From Allobrachymonas denitrificans DSM 15123 (GTDB lineage Bacteria; Pseudomonadota; Gammaproteobacteria; Burkholderiales; Burkholderiaceae_C), in assembly GCF_900110225.1 (NCBI RefSeq), contig NZ_FOCW01000006.1:47034-111033 (forward strand): a stretch of DNA of 64,000 nucleotides, written 5' to 3'. Below are positions 20,487 through 30,246 of this stretch, piece by piece. Position numbers and translations under genes: made by a program. The notes beneath the pieces were generated by a model. It was not told the origin of the DNA. It ran no database searches and saw nothing but the letters and a program-made list of their open reading frames with translations. Position 1 is the stretch's first letter. Every line of letters starts with the position of its first letter.

Positions 20487-21583
20487 GCCAACCCAGCAAG
20501 ACCGCACTGATCATGGCCGGTGGCACCGGCGGCCATATCTTTCCCGGCCTGGCCGTGGCCGAGGCGCTGCGTGCGCGCGGCTGGAATGTCCACTGGCTGG
20601 GCGCGCCCAACAGCATGGAAGCCGACAAGGTGCCGGCCCGTGGCTTCGCATTCGAGCCGGTCGAATTCAGCGGGGTGCGCGGCAAGGGTCTGAGCACGTT
20701 GCTCAAGCTGCCGATGCGCCTGAGCCGCGCCGTGGAACAGAGCAAGGACGTGATCCGTCGCGTCAACCCGGATGTGGTGATCGGTTTCGGCGGCTACCTG
20801 ACGGCGCCGGCCGGCATCGCTGCCAAGCTGCTGGGCAAGCCGGTGCTGCTGCATGAGCAGAACTCGGTGCCGGGCATGGCCAACAAGCTGGTGGCCAAGG
20901 TGGCCAAGCGCGTGTTCACCGCCTTCCCGAACGTGCTGGGCGACACCGCCCGGTCGCCCTTCACGGATGGCAAGGTGAGCTGGGTGGGCAACCCGCTGCG
21001 CGAGCCTTTCCTGCGTCAGCCGGCGCCTGTCGACCGCTTTGCCGAACGTGCCGGCCCGCTGAAGCTGCTGGTGGTAGGAGGCAGCCTGGGCGCCAAGGCC
21101 CTGAACGACACCGTACCCAAGGCACTGGCCCTGCTGGATGCCACGCACCGCCCGTGGGTGGCGCACCAGAGCGGCGAAAAGCAGATCGACGCCCTGCGTC
21201 AGGCCTACGATGCCGCCGGCGTCGATGCCGCGCTGCTGCCCTTCATCGAGGACACCGCCCAGGCTTATGCCGAGGCCGACATCATCGTCTGCCGCGCCGG
21301 TGCCAGCACCGTGACCGAGATTGCCGCCGTCGGCGCTCCGGCCGTGTTCGTGCCCTTCCCCTTTGCCGTGGATGACCACCAGACCACCAACGCGCGCTTC
21401 CTGGTTGAAGCCGGTGGCGGCTGGCTGGTGCCACAACCCCAGCTCACTCCTGAGTGGCTGGCCGATTTTCTGAAAAACGTGACGCGCGCCGAACTGCTGG
21501 ACCGCGCGCAAAAGGCCAAGAAGATGGAAAAACTGCAAGCCACGGGAGCGATCGTGGCGGTGTGCGAGGAGCTCGTCGCATGA
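20483..21583 (+). CDS. murG: Lipid II synthase MurG (GlcNAc transferase)
   Basis: Peripheral membrane glycosyltransferase (GT28) of 366 residues that adds GlcNAc to lipid I, giving lipid II. It starts with GTG in a GTGA overlap with ftsW. The N-terminal G-G-T-G-G-H-I-F-P loop (residues 13-21), [13 protein letters not shown] and the C-terminal R-A-G-A-S-T-V-T-E donor motif are present. The A-V-D-D-H-Q-T-x-N-A segment is also typical. It overlaps murC by 4 bp. Confidence 0.97.
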   Translation: MSQPSKTALIMAGGTGGHIFPGLAVAEALRARGWNVHWLGAPNSMEADKVPARGFAFEPVEFSGVRGKGLSTLLKLPMRLSRAVEQSKDVIRRVNPDVVIGFGGYLTAPAGIAAKLLGKPVLLHEQNSVPGMANKLVAKVAKRVFTAFPNVLGDTARSPFTDGKVSWVGNPLREPFLRQPAPVDRFAERAGPLKLLVVGGSLGAKALNDTVPKALALLDATHRPWVAHQSGEKQIDALRQAYDAAGVDAALLPFIEDTAQAYAEADIIVCRAGASTVTEIAAVGAPAVFVPFPFAVDDHQTTNARFLVEAGGGWLVPQPQLTPEWLADFLKNVTRAELLDRAQKAKKMEKLQATGAIVAVCEELVA

Positions 21584-22992
21584 AACACGTCGTCAAGCAC
21601 ATTCATTTCGTGGGCGTGGGCGGCTCGGGCATGAGCGGCATTGCCGAAGTGCTGCTCAACCTGGGCTATGTGGTGTCGGGTTCCGACCTGGCCGACAACG
21701 CCACCACGCGCCGCCTGGCTGCACTGGGCATCCAGACGCATGTGGGCCACGCTGCCGAGAACATCCAGGGCACGGACGTGGTAGTCACGTCCACCGCCGT
21801 CAAGGCCGACAACCCCGAGGTGGTCGCTGCCCGCGAAAAACGCATCCCCGTGGTGCCGCGCGCGCTGATGCTGGCCGAGCTGATGCGTCTGCGCAAGGGC
21901 ATCGCCATTGCCGGCACCCATGGCAAGACCACCACCACCAGCCTGGTGGCCAGCGTGCTGGCCGAAGCGGGCCTCGATCCGACCTTCGTCATCGGCGGCC
22001 GCCTGAACAGCGCCGGCGCCAATGCGCGCCTGGGCACGGGCGAATACATCGTGGCCGAGGCGGACGAATCCGACGCCTCCTTCCTGAACCTGTCGCCCAT
22101 TATGGCTGTCGTCACCAACATCGACGCCGACCACATGGAGACCTATGGTCACAGTTTCGCCAACCTGAAGAAGGCCTTTGTCGACTTCCTGCACCGCATG
22201 CCGTTCTACGGACGTGCCATGCTCTGCATCGACAGCCCGGCCGCGCGCGAGATCCTGCCCGAAGTGACCTGCCCGGTGACGACTTACGGCATGTCCGAGG
22301 ATGCGCAGATCCGTGCGCTGGACGTGCGTGCCGTCGGCAACCAGATGCACTTCCGTGTGCAGCGCAAGGACGACGAAGGCAACCCCTACGGCCCCGAGCT
22401 GGAGGTGCAGCTGAACCTGGCCGGTGTGCACAACGTGCTCAATGCCCTGTCGGTGATCGGCGTGGCCATGGCGCTGAACATTCCCGATGCCGCGCTGCTC
22501 AAGGGCCTGTCCGAGTTCAAGGGTGTGGGTCGCCGCTTCCAGCACTACGGCCCGTTCCCGGCACGCGAAGGCGGTGAATTCCTGGTGATCGACGATTACG
22601 GGCACCATCCGGTCGAGATGGCCGCCACCATCGCTGCGGCGCGTGGTGCCTATCCCGACCGCCGCTTGGTGCTGGCGTTCCAGCCGCACCGATACAGCCG
22701 CACGCGCGACTGCTTCGAGGACTTCGTCAAGGTGGTCGGCAAGGCCGATCTGGCACTGCTGGCCGAAGTCTATCCGGCCGGCGAGGAGCCCATCATTGCC
22801 GCCGACGGCCGCGCCCTGATGCGCGCGCTGCGCGTGGCCGGCAAGGTCGAACCGGTGTTCGTCGAGAAGATCGAGGACATGCCCGAAGCCATTCTGCACA
22901 CCGCCCGCGATGGCGACGTGGTGCTGAGCATGGGCGCCGGCTCCATCGGCGCCGTTCCCGGCAAGCTGGCCGCACTGCACGAAAAGGCCTGA
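21580..22992 (+). CDS. murC: UDP-MurNAc:L-alanine ligase MurC
   Basis: First Mur ligase of the pathway, joining L-alanine to UDP-MurNAc; 470 residues. The ATG at 21580 gives [20 protein letters not shown], the standard N-terminal Rossmann loop. The ATP loop is A-G-T-H-G-K-T-T-T at about 109-117, then E-A-D-E-S-D-A-S-F and D-D-Y-G-H-H-P, both MurC signatures. Open sequence upstream of 21580 lies inside murG and is not used. Six bp separate the stop from ddl. Confidence 0.97.
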   Translation: MKHVVKHIHFVGVGGSGMSGIAEVLLNLGYVVSGSDLADNATTRRLAALGIQTHVGHAAENIQGTDVVVTSTAVKADNPEVVAAREKRIPVVPRALMLAELMRLRKGIAIAGTHGKTTTTSLVASVLAEAGLDPTFVIGGRLNSAGANARLGTGEYIVAEADESDASFLNLSPIMAVVTNIDADHMETYGHSFANLKKAFVDFLHRMPFYGRAMLCIDSPAAREILPEVTCPVTTYGMSEDAQIRALDVRAVGNQMHFRVQRKDDEGNPYGPELEVQLNLAGVHNVLNALSVIGVAMALNIPDAALLKGLSEFKGVGRRFQHYGPFPAREGGEFLVIDDYGHHPVEMAATIAAARGAYPDRRLVLAFQPHRYSRTRDCFEDFVKVVGKADLALLAEVYPAGEEPIIAADGRALMRALRVAGKVEPVFVEKIEDMPEAILHTARDGDVVLSMGAGSIGAVPGKLAALHEKA

Positions 22993-22998
22993 CACGTC

Positions 22999-24000
22999 AT
23001 GACGAACACCCTGAACCCTATCGATGTGCAAGCGCTGGGCAAGGTCGCCGTGCTGATGGGCGGCCGCTCCGCCGAGCGCAACATTTCCCTGATGTCCGGC
23101 GAGGGCGTGCTGCAAGCGCTGCGCAGCCGTGGCGTCGACGCCCATGCCTTTGATCCGGCCGAGCGTGACCTGTCCGAACTCAAGCGCGACGGATTCGAGC
23201 GCTGCTTCATTGCGCTGCATGGCCGTTATGGCGAAGACGGCACCGTGCAGGGCGCACTGGAACTGCTCGGCATTCCCTATACCGGCCCCGGCGTGATGGC
23301 CTCGAGCGTGGGCATGGACAAGGTGATGACCAAGCGCATCTGGCTGTCGGAAGGCATTTCCACGCCGCGCTACCTGCAGATGGCCTCGCGCAAGCTGCAG
23401 GACGAGGGTGCCCTGGTCGCCTTCGTTGTCGATGCCGTGCAGCAGCTTGGCCTGCCCATGATCGTGAAGGCGCCGCATGAAGGCTCTTCCATCGGCGTAT
23501 TCAAGGTCAAGACCGCGGAAGAGTTGGCGGAATCCGTGCGCCAGGTGGCTGCGATGGACAGCGCGGTGCTGTGCGAGAACCTGATCGTGGGCGAGGAGCT
23601 GACCTGCCCGGTCATCGGCACCGGAGACAGCGCCCGTGCCCTGCCGCTGGTGCGCATCGTGGCGCCCGATGGCGACTACAACTACGAACAGAAGTATTTC
23701 ACCGACGACGTGCGCTACCTGTGCCCGTGCGACCTGCCGCGCGAGCAGGAGCAGGCCATCCAGCAGATGGCGCTGGAAGCCTATCTGGTGCTGGGCTGCC
23801 GCGGCTGGAGCCGCGTGGACGTGATGGTGCGCAGCAGCGACAGCCAGCCCTTCCTGCTGGAAATCAACACCTCCCCCGGCATGACCAGCCATTCCCTGGT
23901 GCCCATGTCTGCCAAGGCCGACGGCATCAGCTATCCCGACCTCTGCCTGCAGATCCTGGCCAGCGCCAGTCTGGACGGCAGCAAGGCGAAACAGGCCTGA
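22999..24000 (+). CDS. ddl: D-alanine--D-alanine ligase
   Basis: ATP-grasp ligase of 333 residues that makes the D-Ala-D-Ala dipeptide consumed by MurF. Visible elements are the N-terminal [19 protein letters not shown] (catalytic Glu in the S-A-E-R motif), [13 protein letters not shown], the S-S-V-G-M-D-K loop, [11 protein letters not shown] and the metal-binding [10 protein letters not shown] end. The location between murC and ftsQ is typical of the DdlB form. Confidence 0.96.
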   Translation: MTNTLNPIDVQALGKVAVLMGGRSAERNISLMSGEGVLQALRSRGVDAHAFDPAERDLSELKRDGFERCFIALHGRYGEDGTVQGALELLGIPYTGPGVMASSVGMDKVMTKRIWLSEGISTPRYLQMASRKLQDEGALVAFVVDAVQQLGLPMIVKAPHEGSSIGVFKVKTAEELAESVRQVAAMDSAVLCENLIVGEELTCPVIGTGDSARALPLVRIVAPDGDYNYEQKYFTDDVRYLCPCDLPREQEQAIQQMALEAYLVLGCRGWSRVDVMVRSSDSQPFLLEINTSPGMTSHSLVPMSAKADGISYPDLCLQILASASLDGSKAKQA

Positions 24001-24020
24001 AGGGACAAGGAACGCACGCC

Positions 24021-24845
24021 ATGAATGCGCCGCAACCCGTGACCACCACCACCGACATCCGGCTGATGAACGCAACCGCCTCGTTGCTGTTCGGCCTGGT
24101 GTTGCTGGGCGCGCTGATCAGCGCTGCCTGGTGGTTCACGCGCCTGCCCCAGTTCTCGCTGAAGGGCATCCAGGTGAGCGGCCACGCCACGCATACCACG
24201 CCCTTCGCGCTGCGCAGCCAGGTGCTGCCGCGCCTCACCGGCAATTTCTTCTCCATCAGGCTGGAGGAGGCGCGTGACGTGTTCGAGCAGCAGCCCTGGG
24301 TGCGCCAGGCCGTGGTCAGCCGCGTGTTCCCGAACCAGCTTGCCGTGCGTCTGGAAGAGCACGAGGAAGTGGCCTACTGGGGCGATGACGAGGAAGGCAT
24401 GCGCCTGCTCAACCGCCAGGGCGAGGTGTTCGACGGCAATCCGGAAGAGGTGGCCAATATCGAGCTGCCGCGCCTGTCCGGCCCGGACGAGCAGTCGGCC
24501 TCCGTGCTGCTGATGTACCGCCGCCTGGGCCCGCTGTTCAACCCGCTCGAGGCCCGCATCACGGCGCTGGATCTGGATCCGCGCGGCTACTGGAGTCTCT
24601 CGCTGAACAACGACACGGTGATCAACCTGGGCAGCGGCAACGAACAGGAACTGGCGGCGCGTATCCGGCAGTTCGTGCAGACGATCGGTGCGGTGACCGC
24701 ACGCTATGGGCGCAGCTTCGCCGATCTGCAGTACGCGGATCTCCGCTACAAGACCGGCTACGCGCTGCGCCTGAAGGGGGTGGGGACGCTGGAGTCCCCG
24801 GATGGCAACGCTGGCAAGGGCCAGCCAACGAAACCAAAGACATAA
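24021..24845 (+). CDS. ftsQ: Cell division protein FtsQ
   Basis: Bitopic divisome protein of 274 residues that recruits FtsL and FtsB and links early and late division proteins. It has a short cytoplasmic tail, a membrane segment at about 20-44, a POTRA domain starting at F-S-L-K-G-I-Q-V-S-G, and the beta domain containing P-W-V-R-Q-A-V-V-S-R-V-F-P-N-Q-L. The start at 24021 was chosen because the membrane segment follows directly; a small purine-rich A-A-G-G-A-A motif lies about 8 bp upstream. ftsA starts 6 bp downstream. Confidence 0.95.
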   Translation: MNAPQPVTTTTDIRLMNATASLLFGLVLLGALISAAWWFTRLPQFSLKGIQVSGHATHTTPFALRSQVLPRLTGNFFSIRLEEARDVFEQQPWVRQAVVSRVFPNQLAVRLEEHEEVAYWGDDEEGMRLLNRQGEVFDGNPEEVANIELPRLSGPDEQSASVLLMYRRLGPLFNPLEARITALDLDPRGYWSLSLNNDTVINLGSGNEQELAARIRQFVQTIGAVTARYGRSFADLQYADLRYKTGYALRLKGVGTLESPDGNAGKGQPTKPKT

Positions 24846-24851
24846 ACAGCC

Positions 24852-26087
24852 ATGGCAAAAGAATACAAGGATCTGGTCGTAGGCCTCGACATCGGCACCA
24901 GCAAGATCATGGTGGTGGTGGCGGAGGTGCAGGCTGACGGCGCGCTCAAGGTGCTGGGTTTGGGCGTGGCGCCCAGCAACGGCATGAAGCGCGGCGTGGT
25001 GGTCAACATCGAGGCTTGCGTGCAGAGCATCCAGCAGGCCGTGCGCGAGGCCGAGATGATGGCCGCCTGCAAGATCACGCGCGTCATCACCGGCATCACC
25101 GGCAGCCATATCCGAGGCCGCAACTCGGTCGGCATGGTGGCTGTGCGCGACCGCGACGTGTCGCCCACCGACGTGGCCAAGGTGCTGGAGACGGCGCGCG
25201 CCATCAACATCAGCACCGACCAGCGTCCGCTGCTGATCGAGCCGCAGGAATTCGTGATCGACGGCCAGGAAGTGAAGGAGCCGATCGGCATGAGCGGCAT
25301 CCGCCTGGAGGCCAAGGTGCACATCGTCACCTGCGCCCAGAGCGCGGCCGAGAACATCCTCAAGTGCGTGCGCCGTTGCGGCCTGGAGGTGGACCACCTG
25401 ATGCTAAATCCGCTGGCCAGCAGCATGTCCTGCCTGACCGAGGACGAGCGCGAGCTGGGCGTGGTGCTGGTCGACATCGGCGCCGGCACGACCGACATTG
25501 CCGTGTTTGCCGGTGGCGCCATCCGCCATACGGCCGTGCTGCCGGTGGCCGGCGAGCTGATCACCAGCGATATCGCCATGGCGCTGCGCACCCCGACCGA
25601 GGACGCCGAGGACATCAAGATGCAGAACGGCTGCGCCAAGCAGCTGCTGGCCGATCCGGAAACGCATATCGAAGTGGCCGGCCTGAGCGGCCGTCCGCCG
25701 CGCCTGCTGAGCAAGCAGGTGCTGGCCGGCGTGATCGAGCCGCGCATCGAGGAGATCTTCTCGCTGGTGCAGAAGGAAGTGCAGAGCTCGGGCTTCGAGC
25801 ATCTGGTGTCTTCCGGCGTGGTGCTGACCGGCGGCAGCGCCGTGATGCCCGGCATGGTCGAACTCGGCGAGGACATCTTCCTCAAGCCGGTGCGCATCGG
25901 CACCCCGATCTACAACGGCGCCCTGGCCGACATGGTGACGCAATCGCGCGCCGCTGTTGTCATGGGCATGCTGGAAGACGCCCGTCAGGCACAGCAGCGC
26001 GGCTACGTGGCCACCCGCAGCAAGAGCGATTCCGCCGTGCGCGGGGTGTTCGGCCGCATCAAGGATTTCATCGTGGGGAACTTCTGA
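24852..26087 (+). CDS. ftsA: Cell division protein FtsA
   Basis: Actin-like ATPase of 411 residues that tethers FtsZ filaments to the membrane. It opens with K-D-L-V-V-G-L-D-I-G-T-S-K-I (phosphate 1 motif). The 1C domain (about 85-165) is inserted in the usual place, and the phosphate 2 and adenosine motifs are D-I-G-A-G-T-T-D-I and L-T-G-G-S-A-V-M-P-G. The C-terminal amphipathic helix R-G-V-F-G-R-I-K-D-F-I-V-G-N-F is the membrane anchor. It is followed by a 191-bp spacer before ftsZ. Confidence 0.97.
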   Translation: MAKEYKDLVVGLDIGTSKIMVVVAEVQADGALKVLGLGVAPSNGMKRGVVVNIEACVQSIQQAVREAEMMAACKITRVITGITGSHIRGRNSVGMVAVRDRDVSPTDVAKVLETARAINISTDQRPLLIEPQEFVIDGQEVKEPIGMSGIRLEAKVHIVTCAQSAAENILKCVRRCGLEVDHLMLNPLASSMSCLTEDERELGVVLVDIGAGTTDIAVFAGGAIRHTAVLPVAGELITSDIAMALRTPTEDAEDIKMQNGCAKQLLADPETHIEVAGLSGRPPRLLSKQVLAGVIEPRIEEIFSLVQKEVQSSGFEHLVSSGVVLTGGSAVMPGMVELGEDIFLKPVRIGTPIYNGALADMVTQSRAAVVMGMLEDARQAQQRGYVATRSKSDSAVRGVFGRIKDFIVGNF

Positions 26088-26278
26088 TGCCGATGCAGCA
26101 GGAAACCCCTTTGCTGGCGCGCTGGCATGACAGCCGGCATGGAAAGGAACACTTTCCCGCCGCATGAACCGGATTGGACGGGATTGCAAGCTCGTCCATG
26201 GCCCCGGCAGGCCCAAAACGCCAACACAGGCAGTGATTTTTTCAGAGACAGCAAGAGTTAAACAGCAAGGAGAGCAAG

Positions 26279-27493
26279 ATGCCCATCGAAATGATTGACA
26301 CCGAAGAATTCCACGCAGGCACCCAGATCAAGGTCATGGGCGTGGGTGGCGGCGGCGGCAACGCCGTGCAACACATGATCGACCGCAAGGTCCAGGGCGT
26401 GGAGTTCATCTGCGCCAACACCGACGCGCAGGCGCTGACCCGCAGCACTGCCGACCGGGTGATCCAGCTCGGCACCACCGGCCTGGGCGCCGGCAGCAAG
26501 CCCGAGAAGGGCCGTGACTGCGCCGAAGTGGCCGAGCAGGAAATCCGCTCTGCCATCGAAGGCTCGCACATGCTGTTCCTGACCGCCGGCATGGGCGGTG
26601 GTACCGGTACCGGTGCAGCGCCCGTCATCGCCCGCATTGCGCGCGAAATGGGCATCCTGACCGTGGGCGTGGTGACCAAGCCCTTCGAGTGGGAAGGTGG
26701 CCGCCGCATGACCAACGCCGACTCCGGCGTGTCCGAACTGGAAGCCAACGTCGATTCCCTGATCGTGGTGCTGAACGAGAAGCTGCAGGAAGTGCTGGGT
26801 GACGACGTGACCCAGGACGAAGCCTTCGCCCACGCCAACGACGTGCTGAAGAACGCCGTCGGCGGTATTGCCGAGATCATCAATGTGCCCGGCCATGTGA
26901 ACGTCGACTTCGAAGACGTGAAAACCGTGATGGGCGAGCCCGGCAAGGCCATGATGGGTACGGCAACGGCCAGCGGCCCGGACCGCGCCCGCATTGCTGC
27001 CGAGCAGGCCGTGGCCTGCCCGCTGCTGGAAGGCATCGACCTGTCCGGCGCCAAGGGCGTGCTGGTGCTGATCACCGCAGCCCAGGGCAGCCTGAAGCTG
27101 AAGGAATCGCAGCTGGCCATGAACACCATCCGTGCCTATGCGTCTCCCGATGCGCACGTGATCTACGGTACTGCCTACGACTCCCAGATGGGTGACGAGC
27201 TGCGCGTGACCGTGGTGGCCACCGGCCTGAGCCGCCAGAATGCCCGTCGCATGGCGCCTCCCATGCAGGTCATCAGCCGCACCGGTACCGACGACATGCC
27301 GTACTCTGCCGCCATGCCGCAGGGCAGCAGCCTGCCGAGCATGACCAGCGTCTCTCCCGCCGGCACCGTGGGTGCCAGCGTCTGGGGCACCGGCCGTGAC
27401 CGCACGCACGCTTCCGAGCGCGTCAGCCAGCTGTCCTCCAGCGGCATGGACGACTTCGAGATCCCGGCCTTCCTGCGCAAGCAGGCGGACTGA
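26279..27493 (+). CDS. ftsZ: Cell division protein FtsZ
   Basis: Tubulin-like GTPase of 404 residues that forms the Z-ring. The GTP-binding loop G-G-G-T-G-T-G lies at about 104-110 and the T7 loop N-V-D-F-E-D-V at about 203-209. A variable linker (about 325-385) precedes the C-terminal peptide D-D-F-E-I-P-A-F-L-R, which binds FtsA. A good ribosome site AAGGAG (26267-26272) lies 6 bp before the ATG. The 191-bp spacer after ftsA may carry an extra promoter, but I see no strong match. Confidence 0.98.
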   Translation: MPIEMIDTEEFHAGTQIKVMGVGGGGGNAVQHMIDRKVQGVEFICANTDAQALTRSTADRVIQLGTTGLGAGSKPEKGRDCAEVAEQEIRSAIEGSHMLFLTAGMGGGTGTGAAPVIARIAREMGILTVGVVTKPFEWEGGRRMTNADSGVSELEANVDSLIVVLNEKLQEVLGDDVTQDEAFAHANDVLKNAVGGIAEIINVPGHVNVDFEDVKTVMGEPGKAMMGTATASGPDRARIAAEQAVACPLLEGIDLSGAKGVLVLITAAQGSLKLKESQLAMNTIRAYASPDAHVIYGTAYDSQMGDELRVTVVATGLSRQNARRMAPPMQVISRTGTDDMPYSAAMPQGSSLPSMTSVSPAGTVGASVWGTGRDRTHASERVSQLSSSGMDDFEIPAFLRKQAD

Positions 27494-27510
27494 GACACTC
27501 CGACACCGGT

Positions 27511-27524
27511 TGCGTCCTGACGCA
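27511..27524 (+). terminator. Hairpin after ftsZ, possible weak terminator
   Basis: TGCGTC (27511-27516) and GACGCA (27519-27524), extendable outward with CGG/CCG, form a tight hairpin 18 bp past the ftsZ stop. There is no T-run after it, so it may only protect the 3' end of the cluster mRNA. The 290 bp between ftsZ and lpxC otherwise hold no gene I recognise. Confidence 0.25.
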
Positions 27525-27771
27525 GCCGGAGCGTCGCCCATGAACCTGCAGGGGCAGGGCATGGGCAAGGACGCGTGACTCTTCTTGCTTGCCAGCGTGC
27601 GCACGGTTGCCTGTCCGTGCGCACGCGGCTCAAGCGCCGGCCGACTGGCTGGAAAGTACGTGAAGAACCGTGGCTGACTCTCCCCGGGAGAAGCGGCTGG
27701 CAGCGGTGCCCGATGGCCTGTGGCTATCGCGGACATCGAGACAAGCGAACACGCAGCAGGCGGGCAACTTC

Positions 27772-27777
27772 TACAAT
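27772..27777 (+). promoter_or_regulatory. -10-like box directly before lpxC
   Basis: TACAAT matches the -10 consensus at five of six bases and ends 6 bp before the lpxC ATG, which would place the transcription start on or next to the start codon. No good -35 is seen 16-18 bp upstream, and no Shine-Dalgarno lies between box and ATG. Confidence 0.4.
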
Positions 27778-27783
27778 GGACGC

Positions 27784-28707
27784 ATGCTAGAACAGAGAAC
27801 CATCAAGACACTGACCAAGGCTGTGGGCGTGGGCCTGCATGGCGGTCAGCGTGTCGAGCTCACCCTGCGTCCTGCACCGGCGGACACCGGTATCGTGTTC
27901 CGCCGCGTCGACCTGCCTGTTCCGGTGGACATCCCGGTCACGGCTGAGTCCGTTACCGATACCCGTCTGGCCTCGACCATCTCCAATGGAGGCGTCAAGG
28001 TCAACACCGTCGAGCACCTGATGTCGGCCTGCGCCGGTCTGGGCATCGACAACCTCTATATCGACATCACGGCGGAGGAAGTGCCGATCCTGGATGGATC
28101 TGCCTCGTCCTTCGTCTATCTGCTGCAAAGCGCCGGCGTGGTGAAGCAGCGTGCGCCCAAGAAATTCGTGCGCGTGCTCAAGCCGGTGGAAGTGCGCGAG
28201 GGCGAAGGCGCCCAGGGCAAGTGGGCCCGCCTGGAGCCCTACCATGGCTACAAGCTGCGTTTCCAGATCGACTTTGCCCACCCGGCCGTGGACTCCACCG
28301 GCCAGAGCGTGGAATTCGACATGTCCACCGGCGTCTATACGCGCGACATTGCGCGCGCGCGCACCTTCGGCTTCACCAAGGACGTGGAATACATGCGTTC
28401 GCACGGACTCGCCATGGGCGGCAGCCTGGAGAACGCCATCGTGCTGGACGACTACCGCGTGCTCAACGCGGACGGCCTGCGCTACGACGACGAGTTTGCC
28501 AAGCACAAGATCCTGGACGCCATGGGCGACCTGTTCCTGATCGGCCATCCGCTGCTGGCCGCCTACAGCGCCTACCGTTCCGGCCACGCCATGAACAACC
28601 AGCTGCTGCGCGCGCTGCTGGACCAGCCCGATGCCTACGAAATCGTCAGCTTCGACAACGAGCGCAACGCGCCCAAGGGCTTTGGCGAACTGGCGGTGCA
28701 GTGGTGA
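27784..28707 (+). CDS. lpxC: UDP-3-O-acyl-N-acetylglucosamine deacetylase LpxC
   Basis: Zinc amidase catalysing the first committed step of lipid A synthesis; 307 residues. The N-terminus [19 protein letters not shown] matches the family, so the ATG at 27784 is firm although the frame is open further up. Zinc ligands are the His in T-V-E-H-L (about residue 78) and the His and Asp in [11 protein letters not shown] (about 241 and 245). The S-G-H-A-M-N-N histidine is the catalytic acid. lpxC closes the dcw cluster in many proteobacteria. Expression from its own -10 box would be leaderless. Confidence 0.97.
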   Translation: MLEQRTIKTLTKAVGVGLHGGQRVELTLRPAPADTGIVFRRVDLPVPVDIPVTAESVTDTRLASTISNGGVKVNTVEHLMSACAGLGIDNLYIDITAEEVPILDGSASSFVYLLQSAGVVKQRAPKKFVRVLKPVEVREGEGAQGKWARLEPYHGYKLRFQIDFAHPAVDSTGQSVEFDMSTGVYTRDIARARTFGFTKDVEYMRSHGLAMGGSLENAIVLDDYRVLNADGLRYDDEFAKHKILDAMGDLFLIGHPLLAAYSAYRSGHAMNNQLLRALLDQPDAYEIVSFDNERNAPKGFGELAVQW

Positions 28708-28746
28708 GTTGCGGGTTCGTCGCCTGAACCTGTTACGCTAGCGGCC

Positions 28747-28920
28747 ATGGCCATTGTTCGCGTTCTCTTCATCCTCATGCTGCTGGTCAGTGCCGGCACC
28801 ATGGGTCTGTACCTGTTCACCGGCAACGAGCGCTACAAGCGGCAGGCCCTGCGCCTGTTCAAGTGGACCATCATCGTGCTGTGCCTGTTCTTTGCGGTAC
28901 TGGTGATCGAACGCATCTAG
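28747..28920 (+). CDS. Small two-helix membrane protein after lpxC
   Basis: A 57-residue ORF. It starts M-A-I-V-R-V-L-F-I-L-M-L-L-V-S, forming a first hydrophobic helix (about 3-25), followed by a charged loop with G-N-E-R-Y-K-R-Q-A and a second helix (about 37-54) ending V-I-E-R-I. Composition, clean membrane topology and a conserved-looking loop make it a likely real gene of unknown function. An extended -10-like TGT-TACGCT (28734-28739) ends 7 bp before the ATG, with TTGCGG 19 bp further up and no Shine-Dalgarno. It may therefore have its own leaderless transcript. Confidence 0.7.
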   Translation: MAIVRVLFILMLLVSAGTMGLYLFTGNERYKRQALRLFKWTIIVLCLFFAVLVIERI

Positions 28921-29026
28921 CCCCGCAGGCCCGCCCGGGCGCGGGGCAGAGAGTACGCGCAGAATGTTCCCGCACGCCGATCCGCCACGCACTAGGTTCG
29001 GAGTCTGATGCTTCAGGCGCAGTCGC

Positions 29027-29470
29027 TCACAGGCGCGCGCACTGGTCTTCCTTGTTGCCATCCACGCGGTTGTTGCCGCCGGTCGGGCGTCGGGTGTTGC
29101 TCTTGCACTGGAGGTTGCCGTCCACGGTGTTGCCCTGCACCACGATGCTGCCGCGGTTGCCCATGAGCTGGATGTCGCCATCCACGCGGTTGCCGCGCAA
29201 GGCGATGCGGCTGCCCTTGTCGAGCTGGATGTTGCCCTTGACGGTGCTGCCACGCACGGTGACGGAGGCAGCGCCCTGGGACTGGATGTTGCCGTCGATG
29301 CGGCTGTTGGCAACGACACAGCTGGCGCCGCGCGGCACTTTCACATTGCCCTCGATGTTCTGCCCGCTGAGGGTGCCGCGGCAGATACGGTCATCGGCAT
29401 GAACAGCGGTGGTGGCCAGCAGGGCGGCGGCCACGAAGGCCATGGGGGCAAGACGGATTGCGCGGGACAT
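29027..29470 (-). CDS. Secreted repeat protein, probable right-handed beta-helix
   Basis: A 147-residue protein with a clear Sec signal peptide (M-S-R-A-I-R-L-A-P-M, hydrophobic core, cleavage near V-H-A-D-D). The mature part is built of about four to five imperfect repeats of ~20 residues with the pattern V-x-G-N-I-Q...I-x-V-x-G-S/N-x-V-x-G. This V-x-G periodicity suggests a short beta-solenoid; two or three cysteines could form a disulfide (C-R-G, S-C-V, L-Q-C). An AAGGAG ribosome site precedes the ATG at 29470, which fixes the start; the upstream extension has no signal peptide. Function is unknown, presumably periplasmic or extracellular. Confidence 0.75.
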   Translation of the reverse strand: MSRAIRLAPMAFVAAALLATTAVHADDRICRGTLSGQNIEGNVKVPRGASCVVANSRIDGNIQSQGAASVTVRGSTVKGNIQLDKGSRIALRGNRVDGDIQLMGNRGSIVVQGNTVDGNLQCKSNTRRPTGGNNRVDGNKEDQCARL

Positions 29471-29663
29471 GGGAGCTCCTTGATTGCATGAAAAAAGAGG
29501 GGCGTGGCCGTCACAACAGCCAGGCTGCAAAGTGGCAGGCATCAGGACTGCTTATACCGTGCCCATTTGACAGATGCCTGCCCGGCGCGCGGAGTTCCGC
29601 GTTTGCGCGGTCGGGAAAGTTAAAAGAGTTTTCAGAGCGGCAGAGGCGCTTCTGGATGCTGGC

Positions 29664-30239
29664 TCAGTAGCTGCGTCCGCCCTTGAACAGGGCATGGGTG
29701 CGGCGCTGCAGCGGCGTGGCTTCGGCCAGCCGGGCCATGGCCTGTCCGGCGTGGGCGTGCATGATGGCCAGACCCAGTGCGTCGGCTGCATCGGTGCCGG
29801 GCAGACCGCTCAGGTTGAGCAGGCGGCGCGTCATCTCCTGGATCTGTGCCTTGTTGGCGCGGCCGTGGCCGGCAACGGCCTTCTTCATCTGCAGGGCGGT
29901 GTATTCGGCCACCGGCAGGCCGCTGGAAACGAGTGCTGCCAGACAGGCGCCGCGCGCCTGGCCCAGCATCAGCGTGGCCTGCGGGTCGACGTTGACGAAC
30001 ACGATCTCCAGCGAGGCAACGTCGGGCTGGTAGGTCTGCGCCACCTCGCACACGCCCTCGAACAGCAGCTTGATGCGCGCCGGCAGGTTGCCCTGATGCG
30101 GCAGTGTCGGGTCGTCCGGACGCTTTTCGTTGACGGTGCGGATGGTGCCGCTGGCCACGTAGCGCAGGCGCGGGCCGTCGGCTTCGATCACGCCGAAGCC
30201 GGTGGTGCGCAGGCCGGGGTCGATGCCGAGGATGCGCAT
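29664..30239 (-). CDS. ruvC: Holliday junction endonuclease RuvC
   Basis: Dimeric resolvase of 191 residues that cuts four-way junctions after RuvAB branch migration. It starts [11 protein letters not shown] (first catalytic Asp7) and has S-L-E-I-V-F-V (catalytic Glu), [12 protein letters not shown], and the closing acidic pair in [11 protein letters not shown]. ruvA and ruvB are not adjacent here. mtgA lies 7 bp upstream in the same orientation. Confidence 0.96.
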   Translation of the reverse strand: MRILGIDPGLRTTGFGVIEADGPRLRYVASGTIRTVNEKRPDDPTLPHQGNLPARIKLLFEGVCEVAQTYQPDVASLEIVFVNVDPQATLMLGQARGACLAALVSSGLPVAEYTALQMKKAVAGHGRANKAQIQEMTRRLLNLSGLPGTDAADALGLAIMHAHAGQAMARLAEATPLQRRTHALFKGGRSY

Positions 30240-30246
30240 GGCGGCC

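Noticed and set aside
21265..24075. Antisense frame of about 936 codons across murG, murC and ddl
   Set aside because: Lies opposite three certain genes, no family features.
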